DNA of 64,000 nucleotides from Streptococcus sp. Marseille-Q5986 (GTDB lineage Bacteria; Bacillota; Bacilli; Lactobacillales; Streptococcaceae): the NCBI RefSeq assembly GCF_946902915.1, contig NZ_CAMPPY010000003.1, positions 186,001 to 250,000 of the forward strand, given 5' to 3'. Position 1 is the stretch's first letter, and every line of letters begins with the position of its first letter. Made by a program: the position numbers and the translations under genes. Of this stretch, positions 41,728-53,343 are shown piece after piece. The notes under the pieces are model-generated. The model did not search any database, was not told the DNA's origin, and saw nothing but the letters and a program-made list of their open reading frames with translations.

Positions 41728-41742
41728 CTGACACCTCTATTC

Positions 41743-43798
<2,056 letters not shown>

Positions 43799-43799
<1 letters not shown>

Positions 43800-44293
43800 T
43801 AAGCTTCTCCTAGCTGATCGATATACTGATCAATGAGTGCTTTATGGGCATGACCGTCAAGGTTTTGTGAGATGATTTTACCAGCCAAGCTGATGGTCAA
43901 ATCTGCGACCTCACCCTTAACGCTTTGTAAAGCTTCAGCTTTGTTTTGAGCAATTTCTTGGTTTGCTTTTTCTTTTAAGCGTCCTGCTTCTAGTTTAGCA
44001 TCTGCTAAGATACTAGCCTTACTTTGCTCAGCTGTTTCCTTTGCATTTTCAATGATTGTCTTGGCTTCTTTGCGACTACCTGCCAATTCATCTTCACGTT
44101 TCTGAGCTAAGGCTTCTGCTTTTTGACGTGCCTGTTCAGCACTGTCAATATCAGTAGCGATTTTTACTGCTCTTTCCTCGAAAACACTTGTTATATTTGA
44201 CCATGCAAATTTTTTAATCAAGACTAGCAAAAGAATAAAAGAGCCAGCGATTAAAATAAAGTTACCAATCAATTCACCTACTGTAACGTGCAT
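43799..44293 (-). CDS. atpF: Fo ATP synthase b subunit
   Basis: 164 residues. One N-terminal transmembrane helix ([20 protein letters not shown]) is followed by a long charged coiled coil ([20 protein letters not shown] and onward) that dimerises to form the peripheral stalk. It overlaps atpH by one base. Confidence 0.95.
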
Positions 44294-44306
44294 CAGTTAC
44301 TCCTTT

Positions 44307-45023
44307 CTACTCTTCTCCATCATTTATCTTATTTCCTAGGTACATAGAAGACAACATAGTAAACACATAGGCTTGGATGCAGGAAATAAAGACAGAAAAG
44401 GCTGTCCAAGCCAAGTTAGCACCAAAAGCAACTGGATACCAATAGAGAGCTTGGTGAGATAGACCAATCAGCAAACTAGCCATCACCTCTCCTGCAAAAA
44501 TATTTCCAAACACCCGCAAGGCAAGTGATAAAAAGTTGGTAAACTCTTCTAAGATGTTCATGGGAGTCATAAAGCCAGGTGTGATATAGGCTTTTAGATA
44601 TTTTTTAATCCCACGACGACGAATACCCTCAATGTGTGTCAATAGAATAACACCAAATGATAAGGCCAAGTCATACTGTAAATTTGCAGTTGGAGATGTC
44701 CAAAGATTGGTTCCATCTGCAGACTGAATCTTAGCCATCAAACCGAGGTTATTTGCCAGTACCATAAATAGAAATAGACAAAGGAAAAAGAGCGAGTAGT
44801 CTTTCATGTAGCTTTTACCAATGTTAGGTTCTGTAAATCCAATAACAAAGTCATAGAAATACTCAAGTACATTTTGCTTTCCTTTGGGCTTCAAGGTCAT
44901 ATTGCGACTCGCCCAATAAATAAAGACAAAAATAACTCCCACAATCAACAAGGTCATGGCTAACATGGTCAAATCAAAGGTAACAGGACCAATAGAGATG
45001 GTTGGAGTAATACTTTCTTCCAT
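44307..45023 (-). CDS. atpB: Fo ATP synthase a subunit
   Basis: 238 residues with five to six membrane helices. [20 protein letters not shown] contains the essential Arg of the proton half-channels, and [18 protein letters not shown] ends the last helix. It lies 34 bp after atpE. Confidence 0.96.
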   Translation of the reverse strand: MEESITPTISIGPVTFDLTMLAMTLLIVGVIFVFIYWASRNMTLKPKGKQNVLEYFYDFVIGFTEPNIGKSYMKDYSLFFLCLFLFMVLANNLGLMAKIQSADGTNLWTSPTANLQYDLALSFGVILLTHIEGIRRRGIKKYLKAYITPGFMTPMNILEEFTNFLSLALRVFGNIFAGEVMASLLIGLSHQALYWYPVAFGANLAWTAFSVFISCIQAYVFTMLSSMYLGNKINDGEE

Positions 45024-45057
45024 CTAAAATCCTCCCCTTTCTTCTCGTTCCGTTTGT

Positions 45058-45258
45058 CTATTTGATGATGAATGAAAAGACGAGGGTAACCAAGAACGTT
45101 CCTTCAATAAAGGCAATCCCCATAATCATCAAGCTACGCAATTCAGCAATAATATCTGGTTGGCGTGCTGCAGATTTAAGCAAACCGTTCATCAAAAATC
45201 CTTCTGCAAGAGATACACCCATACAGGCAAGACATAGACCGAAAAATGTTAAATTCAT
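45058..45258 (-). CDS. atpE: Fo ATP synthase c subunit
   Basis: 66 residues, two membrane helices joined by the polar loop KSAARQPD. The proton-binding acid is Glu52 (GIAFIEGT). The length matches the streptococcal form, which is shorter than most. Position 48 is Ile; in pneumococcus I recall Val, and changes at positions 48-50 are linked to optochin resistance, so a naturally optochin-resistant viridans species is plausible. AAGGAG precedes the ATG. First gene of the operon atpE-B-F-H-A-G-D-C. Confidence 0.95.
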   Translation of the reverse strand: MNLTFFGLCLACMGVSLAEGFLMNGLLKSAARQPDIIAELRSLMIMGIAFIEGTFLVTLVFSFIIK

Positions 45259-45293
45259 GATGAATTCTCCTTTTATTTAAAATTTACTTACTT

Positions 45294-45322
45294 AGTTTAG
45301 TCCTAAAATTTGTTTTTGTCAA
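45294..45322 (-). promoter_or_regulatory. atp operon promoter
   Basis: Minus strand: consensus -35 TTGACA (45317-45322), 17-bp spacer, -10 TAAACT (45294-45299). The upstream gap to 45455 is AT-rich and shows nothing else recognisable. Confidence 0.8.
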
Positions 45323-45455
45323 CTTTTTACTTACGTTGGAAGCGTTTCATATGATTTATTTCTATTTTTGCTATTTTTATACCACTGTATAGATAAGTTT
45401 CTCATTTTATGGAAAAATGTGTCTCCACTTTTTCTATATTTTCCGAAATAAATTG

Positions 45456-45480
45456 AAAAATCCAAGCTTAAAACTTGGAT
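45456..45480 (-). terminator. Terminator of the CHY zinc-finger gene
   Basis: ATCCAAG pairs with CTTGGAT around 7 nt, followed on the minus strand by T5; 9 bp after the stop. Confidence 0.82.
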
Positions 45481-45489
45481 CGATTCATT

Positions 45490-45801
45490 TTATTTGAAAT
45501 AGTAGGAATAGTGTTGTTTACACCCTGGATTAAATGGAGATTTACAATAAGGGCAGGCTATCTGCTTTTGATATTCTTGAAATGTTATTGTCCCCCTACA
45601 AGCCCCACATAAAATCGGTCGATCCTCCGCAAGCGTCAAGGGGTAGGGTGAAAACAAATGCGTTTCTATAGCATTGTGGCACTGATAGCAAGCATAGTAT
45701 TTTTTACACTCATAACACTGGAGGGAAACAATGTCCTTTTCGCTATGATAATGAATACATCTACCTTCATCATCTACCAACAATCCTTGCGCTTGAATCA
45801 T
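45490..45801 (-). CDS. CHY-type zinc-finger protein
   Basis: 103 residues. It contains the CHY pattern CIHYHSEKDIVSLQC, then CYECKKYYACYQCHN, CGACRG and CPYCKSPFNPGCKQHY, giving nine or more metal-binding Cys/His residues for several zinc ions. The bacterial members are small cytoplasmic proteins of unknown role. It follows the U32 gene by 14 bp, so both are likely on one transcript, which ends at the hairpin before the atp promoter. Confidence 0.85.
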   Translation of the reverse strand: MIQAQGLLVDDEGRCIHYHSEKDIVSLQCYECKKYYACYQCHNAIETHLFSPYPLTLAEDRPILCGACRGTITFQEYQKQIACPYCKSPFNPGCKQHYSYYFK

Positions 45802-45815
45802 TCACTTTTCCTTCT

Positions 45816-47102
45816 CTAGGCACGAACTGTGACGCTGGTCCCGTCTTCCTTATAGAGATTGATAAGACCTTCCTTGAGAGCGCGGACCATGTCACCTGCC
45901 TGAACAGGTTGCGGAGCCTTGATTGTCAAGAGTTCCATTGGATTTGGAGCACGGTCAATTTTATTTCCTTTGGCATCATGTAAATCTTCGATATAGGTTT
46001 CAAAATGACGGAAACCTGGTCCGTAAAACTCAACTTGATCGCCTTCGTTGATGACATTCCGCTGACGAATGGTTGCTGTTTGCGTTGCGTCATCATAAGA
46101 AACCACTTCAGCGACAAACTTGTACTCAGGAATTTTACGACGTGCACCAAACAACTGTTCATTTTCTGTAGGTGTACTATAGTAGAAACCTGTTGCCAAT
46201 TCACGTTGGGCAACCTTCCACATCTCATCTACCAGGTCTTGTTTAATAGCTTCAAATTTTTCTGGGCTTTCAAGGTAAGCATCCACAGCCGCCTTGTAAC
46301 AGTTGGTCACAGTTGAAACATAGTGGATTGACTTCATACGACCTTCAATTTTTAGACTATCCACACCATTTTCAATCATATCTGGAATATGGTCAATCAT
46401 GGACATGTCAACGGCTGACATTGAAAATTCTTCTGGAATTTCACCTTTAAGACTCTTACGTTCTTGACCAAAAGGCATGTCGTAAAGGTCGTATTTCCAA
46501 CGGCAAGACTGTGAACAACCCCCACGGTTGGCATCACGCATACTCATGTGGTTTGAAAGAGTGCAACGTCCTGAGTAGGAAATACACATAGCTCCATGGA
46601 CAAAGGCTTCAATTTCTACATCTGTACGTTTGCGAATTTCTGCCAATTCTTCCATCGAAACCTCACGCGCCAAAACGACACGAGTCAAGCCCAATTCTTT
46701 CCAAAACTCAAGAGTTTCATAGTTAGTGGCACTTGCTTGGGTAGAGAGGTGGATTTCAAGACCTGGTGCTTCAGTCGCTGCAATCATAATCAAGGCTGGG
46801 TCAGATACGATAACTGCTGCAATCCCGATATCACGCAGTTTACGGAACCACTCACCAGCACCAGCTTCATTTCCTTCGTGCATAACCATGTTGGCAGCTA
46901 CATAGACCTTGGCACCGTACTTGGCAGCAAACTGGACTCCTTCTTCCATCTGTTCAAAAGTAAAGTTTCCAGCACGGCTACGAAGACCATAGGCCTGACC
47001 ACCAATAAAGACAGCATCTGCTCCATACTGAACAGCTACCTTTAGCTTCTCTAAAGTCCCTGCAGGCGATAAAACCTCAGGACGTTTTAATGTTTTTGTC
47101 AT
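45816..47102 (-). CDS. Peptidase U32 family protein, probable tRNA hydroxylation protein (TrhP2/YrrO-like)
   Basis: 428 residues. RPEVLSPAGTLEKLKVAVQY at the start and EAFVHGAMCISYSGRCTLSN with NRGGCSQSCRWKYDLYD in the middle are the U32 signatures; the four Cys residues there bind an iron-sulfur cluster in studied members. The C-terminal domain has a small beta barrel. In Bacillus two U32 proteins (YrrN/YrrO) are needed to hydroxylate uridine 34 of tRNA; only the longer YrrO-type gene is present here, so its partner must be elsewhere. Protease activity is doubtful. Confidence 0.88.
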   Translation of the reverse strand: MTKTLKRPEVLSPAGTLEKLKVAVQYGADAVFIGGQAYGLRSRAGNFTFEQMEEGVQFAAKYGAKVYVAANMVMHEGNEAGAGEWFRKLRDIGIAAVIVSDPALIMIAATEAPGLEIHLSTQASATNYETLEFWKELGLTRVVLAREVSMEELAEIRKRTDVEIEAFVHGAMCISYSGRCTLSNHMSMRDANRGGCSQSCRWKYDLYDMPFGQERKSLKGEIPEEFSMSAVDMSMIDHIPDMIENGVDSLKIEGRMKSIHYVSTVTNCYKAAVDAYLESPEKFEAIKQDLVDEMWKVAQRELATGFYYSTPTENEQLFGARRKIPEYKFVAEVVSYDDATQTATIRQRNVINEGDQVEFYGPGFRHFETYIEDLHDAKGNKIDRAPNPMELLTIKAPQPVQAGDMVRALKEGLINLYKEDGTSVTVRA

Positions 47103-47215
47103 GTTTCTCCTATTTGCAATATAAAAGTTTGACGTTTTTCCTTCTCATTTTATAGTAAATAATGGATAAAATCAAGCCTAGACAGATTGTTTTGACAATT
47201 CTAATCTTTTAAGAA

Positions 47216-47246
47216 AACAAAAAACTAGCCCTTCTAAACTAGTTAT
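47216..47246 (-). terminator. Hairpin overlapping the end of the GntR gene
   Basis: AACTAG pairs with CTAGTT across the stop codon, followed on the minus strand by a T run (TTTTTTG). A plausible terminator; the stem is only 6 bp. Confidence 0.5.
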
Positions 47247-47946
47247 TTTCAAGATAAAATTCAAAGCGTTCACCCACGTATTGACTATTTACATATTCAA
47301 AAGCTGTCCCATCTTCAAGATAAGAAATCTGAGTCAAGGCTAAAATCGCATGCCCCTTTTCAACTTCCAGATAGTGAGCAATCTTTTCCTTAGCCAATCT
47401 CGCATAAATGGTCTGTTGGGATTTGCAAATCCGGTAGCCATGCTGCTGCAAGGTTTGAAAGAAATGACTGGTGATTTCTTCTTTTTTGAAATCCTTAATA
47501 AATTTCTCAGGAATGGATGCGACTTCATAGACTAGTGGAACTTGGTCAGCGTAACGCACCCGTTCCATGCGGACAATATTCTCTGTTGGAGTAATCCCCA
47601 GCTTTGCGACCTCTTGCTCATTTGGAATGGTTCTTCTGTAAGAAATGAGTTGGCTGGAAGGTATTTTCCCCTGAGATTTGACAATCTCCGTAAAACTGGT
47701 TGTTCCTCGCATTTTTTCTTGGACACGAGTGCTAGAGACAAAAGTCCCACTTCCTACACGACGCTCCAAAACTCCTTCCTCAACCAAGAGTGAGATAGCT
47801 TGGCGTAATGTCATCCGGCTAACTTGAAACTGTTCCGCTAAATCTCGCTCACTTGGAAGTCTCTCTCCGATTTTCCAATGATGCTCATCTATATCCTTTT
47901 TGATCTGATCGTGGATTTTCATATAAGCTGGTAACATGATTCTCAC
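47239..47946 (-). CDS. GntR-family (HutC subfamily) transcriptional regulator
   Basis: 235 residues. The winged helix at the N terminus (LPSERDLAEQFQVSRMTLRQ AISLLVEEGVLERR) is GntR type, and the C-terminal UTRA domain (PTENIVRMERVRYADQVPLVYE and YARLAKEKIAHYLEVEKGHA) binds small ligands, often sugar phosphates, in HutC-like members. It lies head to head with guaA, 131 bp apart, but a role in guaA control is not established. The ligand is not deducible. Confidence 0.9.
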   Translation of the reverse strand: MRIMLPAYMKIHDQIKKDIDEHHWKIGERLPSERDLAEQFQVSRMTLRQAISLLVEEGVLERRVGSGTFVSSTRVQEKMRGTTSFTEIVKSQGKIPSSQLISYRRTIPNEQEVAKLGITPTENIVRMERVRYADQVPLVYEVASIPEKFIKDFKKEEITSHFFQTLQQHGYRICKSQQTIYARLAKEKIAHYLEVEKGHAILALTQISYLEDGTAFEYVNSQYVGERFEFYLENN

Positions 47947-48012
47947 TTCTTTTCTTTATTTTCTCCATTGTACCGTATTTGCTAAGAAAAAGTCAAACTT
48001 TGCCTTGTTTAG

Positions 48013-48042
48013 TTGGTAATTCGCCCCTATTTGTGATAAAAT
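48013..48042 (+). promoter_or_regulatory. guaA promoter
   Basis: -35 TTGGTA (48013-48018), 18 bp, extended -10 TGATAAAAT (TAAAAT at 48037-48042). GAAAGGA precedes the guaA start. Confidence 0.65.
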
Positions 48043-48077
48043 ATTGAAAAAGATATTTCTTTCGAGAAAGGAAAAAG

Positions 48078-49640
48078 ATGAGCAACATTTCAACTGATTT
48101 GCAAGATGTCGAAAAAATCATCGTGCTGGACTATGGTAGCCAATACAACCAGCTGATTTCACGCCGCATTCGTGAAATTGGTGTTTTTTCAGAGCTAAAA
48201 AGTCACAAAATCTCAGCTGCAGAGGTTCGTGCGATAAACCCTGTAGGAATCATCCTCTCTGGTGGACCAAACTCTGTATACGAAGATGGTTCATTTGATA
48301 TTGACCCAGAAATTTTTGAACTTGGGATTCCAATTTTGGGAATCTGCTACGGTATGCAACTTTTAACTCATAAACTTGGAGGAAAAGTTGTTCCTGCAGG
48401 TGATGCTGGTAACCGCGAGTATGGCCAATCACCACTTACTCATACCACTTCTGCCCTCTTTGAAGGGACTCCTGAAGAACAGATTGTTTTGATGAGCCAT
48501 GGCGATGCTGTTACAGAGATTCCAGCTGATTTTGTTCGTACTGGTACTTCTGCTGACTGTCCTTATGCAGCTATTGAAAATCCAGAAAAGCACATCTATG
48601 GTATCCAATTCCACCCAGAAGTGCGCCATTCTGTATACGGAAATGATATCCTTCGCAACTTTGCCCTTAACATCTGTAAAGCTAAGGGTGACTGGTCAAT
48701 GGACAACTTCATCGACATGCAGATCAAGAAAATCCGTGAAACTGTAGGCGACAAGCGTGTTCTTCTCGGTCTATCAGGTGGTGTTGACTCTTCTGTTGTT
48801 GGAGTTCTTCTCCAAAAAGCGATCGGCGATCAATTGATCTGTATCTTTGTAGACCATGGCCTTCTCCGTAAGGGCGAAGCTGACCAAGTTATGGACATGC
48901 TTGGTGGTAAGTTTGGTTTGAATATTGTTAAAGCAGACGCTGCAAAACGCTTCCTTGATAAACTTGCTGGTGTTTCTGACCCTGAACAAAAACGTAAAAT
49001 TATCGGTAATGAGTTTGTCTACGTCTTTGATGACGAAGCAAGCAAGCTCAAAGATGTGAAATTCCTTGCTCAAGGAACTCTTTATACAGACGTGATTGAG
49101 TCTGGTACGGATACAGCTCAGACTATCAAGTCACACCACAACGTTGGCGGCCTACCAGAAGACATGCAGTTTGAATTGATTGAACCACTCAATACTCTTT
49201 ACAAGGATGAGGTTCGTGCTCTTGGTACAGAGCTTGGTATGCCAGACCACATCGTGTGGCGCCAACCATTCCCAGGACCAGGACTTGCGATCCGTGTTAT
49301 GGGTGAAATCACTGAAGAAAAACTAGAAACTGTTCGTGAGTCTGATGCAATCCTTCGTGAAGAAATCGCTAAAGCTGGTCTTGACCGCGATATCTGGCAA
49401 TACTTCACAGTCAATACAGGCGTTCGTTCAGTCGGTGTTATGGGTGATGGTCGTACTTATGACTATACCATCGCCATTCGTGCGATCACTTCTATCGATG
49501 GTATGACAGCTGATTTTGCCAAGATTCCTTGGGAAGTGCTTCAAAAAATCTCAGTACGTATCGTAAATGAAGTGGATCACGTTAACCGTATCGTCTACGA
49601 TATTACAAGTAAACCACCTGCAACCGTTGAGTGGGAATAG
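48078..49640 (+). CDS. guaA: GMP synthase (glutamine-hydrolysing)
   Basis: 520 residues. An N-terminal class I amidotransferase domain carries GICYGMQLL (catalytic Cys) and QFHPEV (catalytic His); the synthetase domain starts with the PP-loop [15 protein letters not shown] near residue 235 and ends with the dimerisation domain [13 protein letters not shown]. It converts XMP to GMP using glutamine and ATP. Monocistronic, ending at a strong terminator shared with convergent ffh. Confidence 0.98.
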   Translation: MSNISTDLQDVEKIIVLDYGSQYNQLISRRIREIGVFSELKSHKISAAEVRAINPVGIILSGGPNSVYEDGSFDIDPEIFELGIPILGICYGMQLLTHKLGGKVVPAGDAGNREYGQSPLTHTTSALFEGTPEEQIVLMSHGDAVTEIPADFVRTGTSADCPYAAIENPEKHIYGIQFHPEVRHSVYGNDILRNFALNICKAKGDWSMDNFIDMQIKKIRETVGDKRVLLGLSGGVDSSVVGVLLQKAIGDQLICIFVDHGLLRKGEADQVMDMLGGKFGLNIVKADAAKRFLDKLAGVSDPEQKRKIIGNEFVYVFDDEASKLKDVKFLAQGTLYTDVIESGTDTAQTIKSHHNVGGLPEDMQFELIEPLNTLYKDEVRALGTELGMPDHIVWRQPFPGPGLAIRVMGEITEEKLETVRESDAILREEIAKAGLDRDIWQYFTVNTGVRSVGVMGDGRTYDYTIAIRAITSIDGMTADFAKIPWEVLQKISVRIVNEVDHVNRIVYDITSKPPATVEWE

Positions 49641-49656
49641 GCCAGTCACACTTAAA

Positions 49657-49685
49657 AAGAACTCTGAATCTGACTCAGAGTTCTT
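49657..49685. terminator. Bidirectional terminator between guaA and ffh
   Basis: Perfect 11-bp stem (AAGAACTCTGA with TCAGAGTTCTT), 7-nt loop, T run after it on the plus strand and the A run before it. Confidence 0.92.
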
Positions 49686-49721
49686 TTTATATGCAGGGAA
49701 AGCAGTTCTGCTTTCCTTTTT

Positions 49722-51293
49722 TTATTTGCGTTTCTTCTTCGCTTTTTTTATTTTATTCGCCATGCGTTTCATGGATTGTTTCATAGCAAATTCACCGATT
49801 TTACCTTTGAGCCCGCCACCAAACATCTGGCTCATATCTGGCCTTCCTGCTCCGCCAAGAGCTGACAAGTCAGGCATGCCACCTTGTCCCATCATTCCTT
49901 CAAGGGCAGACATATCCATTCCTCCCATATTTGGCATATTTTTAGGAAGGTTGTTTGGATTGATTCCCATTTGCTTCATCATCTTGTTCATATCTCCAGA
50001 CATGACACCTTGCATAAGCTGTTTAGCTTGGTTAAAGTCTTTGATGAATTTATTGACTTCGACAAAGGTATTTCCAGAACCTGCAGCGATACGACGGCGA
50101 CGGCTTGGATTTAACAAATCTGGATTTTCACGTTCTTCAGGTGTCATTGAAGACACAATAGCACGTTTGCGCGCAATCTGACGCTCATCCACCTTCATGT
50201 TTTGAAGGGCTGGATTGTTGGCCATACCTGGAATCATCTTGAGCAAGTCTTCCATTGGCCCCATGTTTTGTACCTGATCCAACTGATCAATGAAATCATT
50301 GAAATCAAAGGTGTTTTCACGCATCTTCTCAGCCATTTCAAGGGCTTTTTGCTCATCGTATTCCTGAGAAGCTTTCTCAATCAGAGTGAGCATATCCCCC
50401 ATGCCAAGGATACGGCTTGACATACGGTCTGGGTGGAAGGTTTCGATATCTGTAATCTTTTCACCTGTACCAGTAAACTTGATTGGTTTTCCAGTAATGT
50501 GACGAACAGATAGAGCAGCACCACCACGAGTGTCCCCATCAATCTTAGTAAGGATAACCCCAGTCACTTCCAACTGAGCATTAAACTCACGCGCAACATT
50601 GGCAGCTTCTTGACCAATCATGGCATCAACGACGAGCAGAATTTCGTTTGGTTGAGCCAGTGCTTTCACGTCACGAAGCTCATTCATGAGGAGCTCATCA
50701 ATCTGCAAACGACCTGCCGTATCAATCAAGACATAGTCGTTATGATTAGCTTGGGCTTGTTCCAAACCTTGACGTACAATCTCAACAGCTGGTACTTCTG
50801 TTCCAAGTGCAAAGACAGGAACATCTATCTGTTGCCCAAGTGTTTTCAACTGGGCGATGGCAGCTGGGCGATAAATATCTGCCGCAATCATCAAAGGACG
50901 TGCATTTTCTTCCTTCTTAAGTTTGTTAGCCAATTTACCAGCAAAGGTTGTTTTACCAGCCCCCTGCAAACCAACCATCATGATAATCGTAGGAATCTTA
51001 GGTGACTTGATAATCTCTGCTGTATCAGAACCTAAAACGGTTGTCAGTTCCTCATCAACGATTTTAATAATTTGTTGCGCAGGATTAAGGGTATCAATGA
51101 CTTCATGCCCGACTGCACGCTCACGAACTTTCTTGATAAAGTCCTTTACAACGGGCAAGGCAACGTCGGCCTCAAGCAAGGCCAAGCGAATTTCTTTGGT
51201 TGCCTCTTGGACATCAGATTCAGAGATTTTTCCTTTTTTACGTAGATTTTTAAAGACGTTCTGCAAACGTTCTGTTAAACTTTCAAATGCCAT
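49722..51293 (-). CDS. ffh: Signal recognition particle protein Ffh
   Basis: 523 residues. N domain, then the G domain with GLQGAGKTTFAGKLA (P-loop near residue 107), DTAGRLQID, TKIDGDTRGG, and a C-terminal M domain rich in Met (MMKQMGINPN, GGMDMSALEGMMGQGGMP) that binds 4.5S RNA and signal peptides. The Gly/Met-rich tail is longer than in E. coli, as in other streptococci. It targets nascent membrane proteins to SecYEG with FtsY. It follows ylxM by 11 bp. Confidence 0.97.
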   Translation of the reverse strand: MAFESLTERLQNVFKNLRKKGKISESDVQEATKEIRLALLEADVALPVVKDFIKKVRERAVGHEVIDTLNPAQQIIKIVDEELTTVLGSDTAEIIKSPKIPTIIMMVGLQGAGKTTFAGKLANKLKKEENARPLMIAADIYRPAAIAQLKTLGQQIDVPVFALGTEVPAVEIVRQGLEQAQANHNDYVLIDTAGRLQIDELLMNELRDVKALAQPNEILLVVDAMIGQEAANVAREFNAQLEVTGVILTKIDGDTRGGAALSVRHITGKPIKFTGTGEKITDIETFHPDRMSSRILGMGDMLTLIEKASQEYDEQKALEMAEKMRENTFDFNDFIDQLDQVQNMGPMEDLLKMIPGMANNPALQNMKVDERQIARKRAIVSSMTPEERENPDLLNPSRRRRIAAGSGNTFVEVNKFIKDFNQAKQLMQGVMSGDMNKMMKQMGINPNNLPKNMPNMGGMDMSALEGMMGQGGMPDLSALGGAGRPDMSQMFGGGLKGKIGEFAMKQSMKRMANKIKKAKKKRK

Positions 51294-51304
51294 TTTTCTA
51301 CCTC

Positions 51305-51637
51305 TTATTCTCTATTATCAATGCTTGTTAAAATTTCTATCTGCTCCTGCAGAAAGTCATCCTTGGGATAGCGCTCCAAAATCTGGTCAAAAATCTGACT
51401 ACGGACAATGTAGTCCGAGTACATGTGCAATTTCATCTCATAATCTTCCAGAATCTTTTCTGTCCGCTTGATATTGTCATAGACAGCCTGACGACTGACA
51501 CCGAACTCTTCAGCAATCTCAGCAAGACTGTAATCATCAGCGTAGTAGAGCTCGATATAATTCATTTGCTTATCTGTCAAAAGCGCCGCATAAAATTCAA
51601 AGAGCGCATTCATACGATTGGTTTTTTCGATTTCCAT
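51305..51637 (-). CDS. ylxM: YlxM, SRP-associated helix-turn-helix protein
   Basis: 110 residues of the YlxM/p13 family ([20 protein letters not shown] followed by [20 protein letters not shown], a sigma-70 region 4-like helix-turn-helix). In streptococci YlxM stimulates the GTPase cycle of SRP. It is first in ylxM-ffh. The ATG lies only about 7 nt from a perfect extended -10 and has no ribosome site, so a leaderless mRNA is predicted. Confidence 0.92.
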
Positions 51638-51644
51638 AACTTTT

Positions 51645-51653
51645 ATTATACCA
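51645..51653 (-). promoter_or_regulatory. Extended -10 of ylxM-ffh, implying a leaderless mRNA
   Basis: Minus strand TGGTATAAT (TATAAT at 51645-51650), ending 7 nt before the ATG at 51637. A second TATAAT lies about 19 bp further upstream. Confidence 0.65.
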
Positions 51654-51725
51654 AAAAAACGATTATACTGCTAGAGTAGGAGCACTTTAAATAGATCAAG
51701 AATAAAAAAGGTAATTTCTCACACC

Positions 51726-51823
51726 AACTTCCACCATAGCGGAACTTACCCTGACACGGATTTCCACTGGCTTTTAGAATTTTTTCAGACTAAGTTCCAC
51801 TTATACTAGCGGTGGAACTTAGT
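51726..51823. repeat. Pair of related hairpins of unknown origin between ylxM and tuf
   Basis: Hairpin A at 51726-51747 (AACTTCC with GGAACTT, one mismatch) and hairpin B at 51789-51823 (ACTAAGTTCCAC pairing perfectly with GTGGAACTTAGT over 12 bp) share the AAGTTCC/GGAACTT core and a TAGC in the loop. No open frame of note and no T run follow. It could be a duplicated miniature element, a protein-binding site or a small RNA. The flanking 51654-51725 holds nothing else recognised. Confidence 0.45.
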
Positions 51824-51845
51824 TTGGGAATTTAGCCAAGAACAA

Positions 51846-51873
51846 AAAAGAACCTTGCGAGGCAAGATTCTTT
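51846..51873 (-). terminator. Terminator of tuf
   Basis: On the minus strand AAAGAA-CTTGC pairs with GCAAG-TTCTTT across one bulge position, 4-nt loop, then T6. Confidence 0.85.
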
Positions 51874-51917
51874 TAGTGTCTGACTTAAATAATTGTTCTT
51901 CTGGGAACTTAATCGAA

Positions 51918-53114
<1,197 letters not shown>

Positions 53115-53185
53115 TTGAGTAAAAGCCTCCAATAAAATATATTTTATAGATAGACAGTAGGCAATACAGTCTAACTTTCCTTACT

Positions 53186-53213
53186 ATTTTATCAAATTTC
53201 TGCTAAATTGCAA
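53186..53213 (-). promoter_or_regulatory. tuf promoter
   Basis: Minus strand: -35 TTGCAA (53208-53213), 16 bp, extended -10 TGATAAAAT (TAAAAT at 53186-53191), giving a leader of about 65 nt. Confidence 0.7.
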
Positions 53214-53320
53214 GTGTTTTACACATATTTTGTGAATTAATCTGAATCTTACAAAGTGCTGTTCTTTTGCTTCTTTATACAATTCAAGCTTATTTCATTC
53301 TAGCGGTATTATGTTCACAA

Positions 53321-53343
53321 AAAAATCAGGTTTCCCTGATTCT
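53321..53343 (-). terminator. Terminator of the second AI-2E gene
   Basis: ATCAGG pairs with CCTGAT over a TTTC loop, followed on the minus strand by T7; the stem touches the stop codon. Confidence 0.7.

Noticed and set aside
45301..45455. A possible cre site or riboswitch ahead of atpE
   Set aside because: The GGAAGCGTTTCAT segment does not fit the cre consensus and no conserved riboswitch fold was apparent; only the promoter is supported.
49567..50181. A 204-codon plus-strand frame across the end of guaA and over ffh
   Set aside because: It is antisense to the Gly/Met-rich M domain of ffh, begins inside guaA and crosses the strong terminator at 49657-49685.
50923..51471. A 182-codon plus-strand frame
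   Set aside because: It is a shadow of ffh and ylxM on the other strand; both of those have clear family motifs.
53115..53132. A TTG start giving EF-Tu six extra residues
   Set aside because: The TTG is part of the TTGGAGG ribosome site; the [10 protein letters not shown] start is standard.
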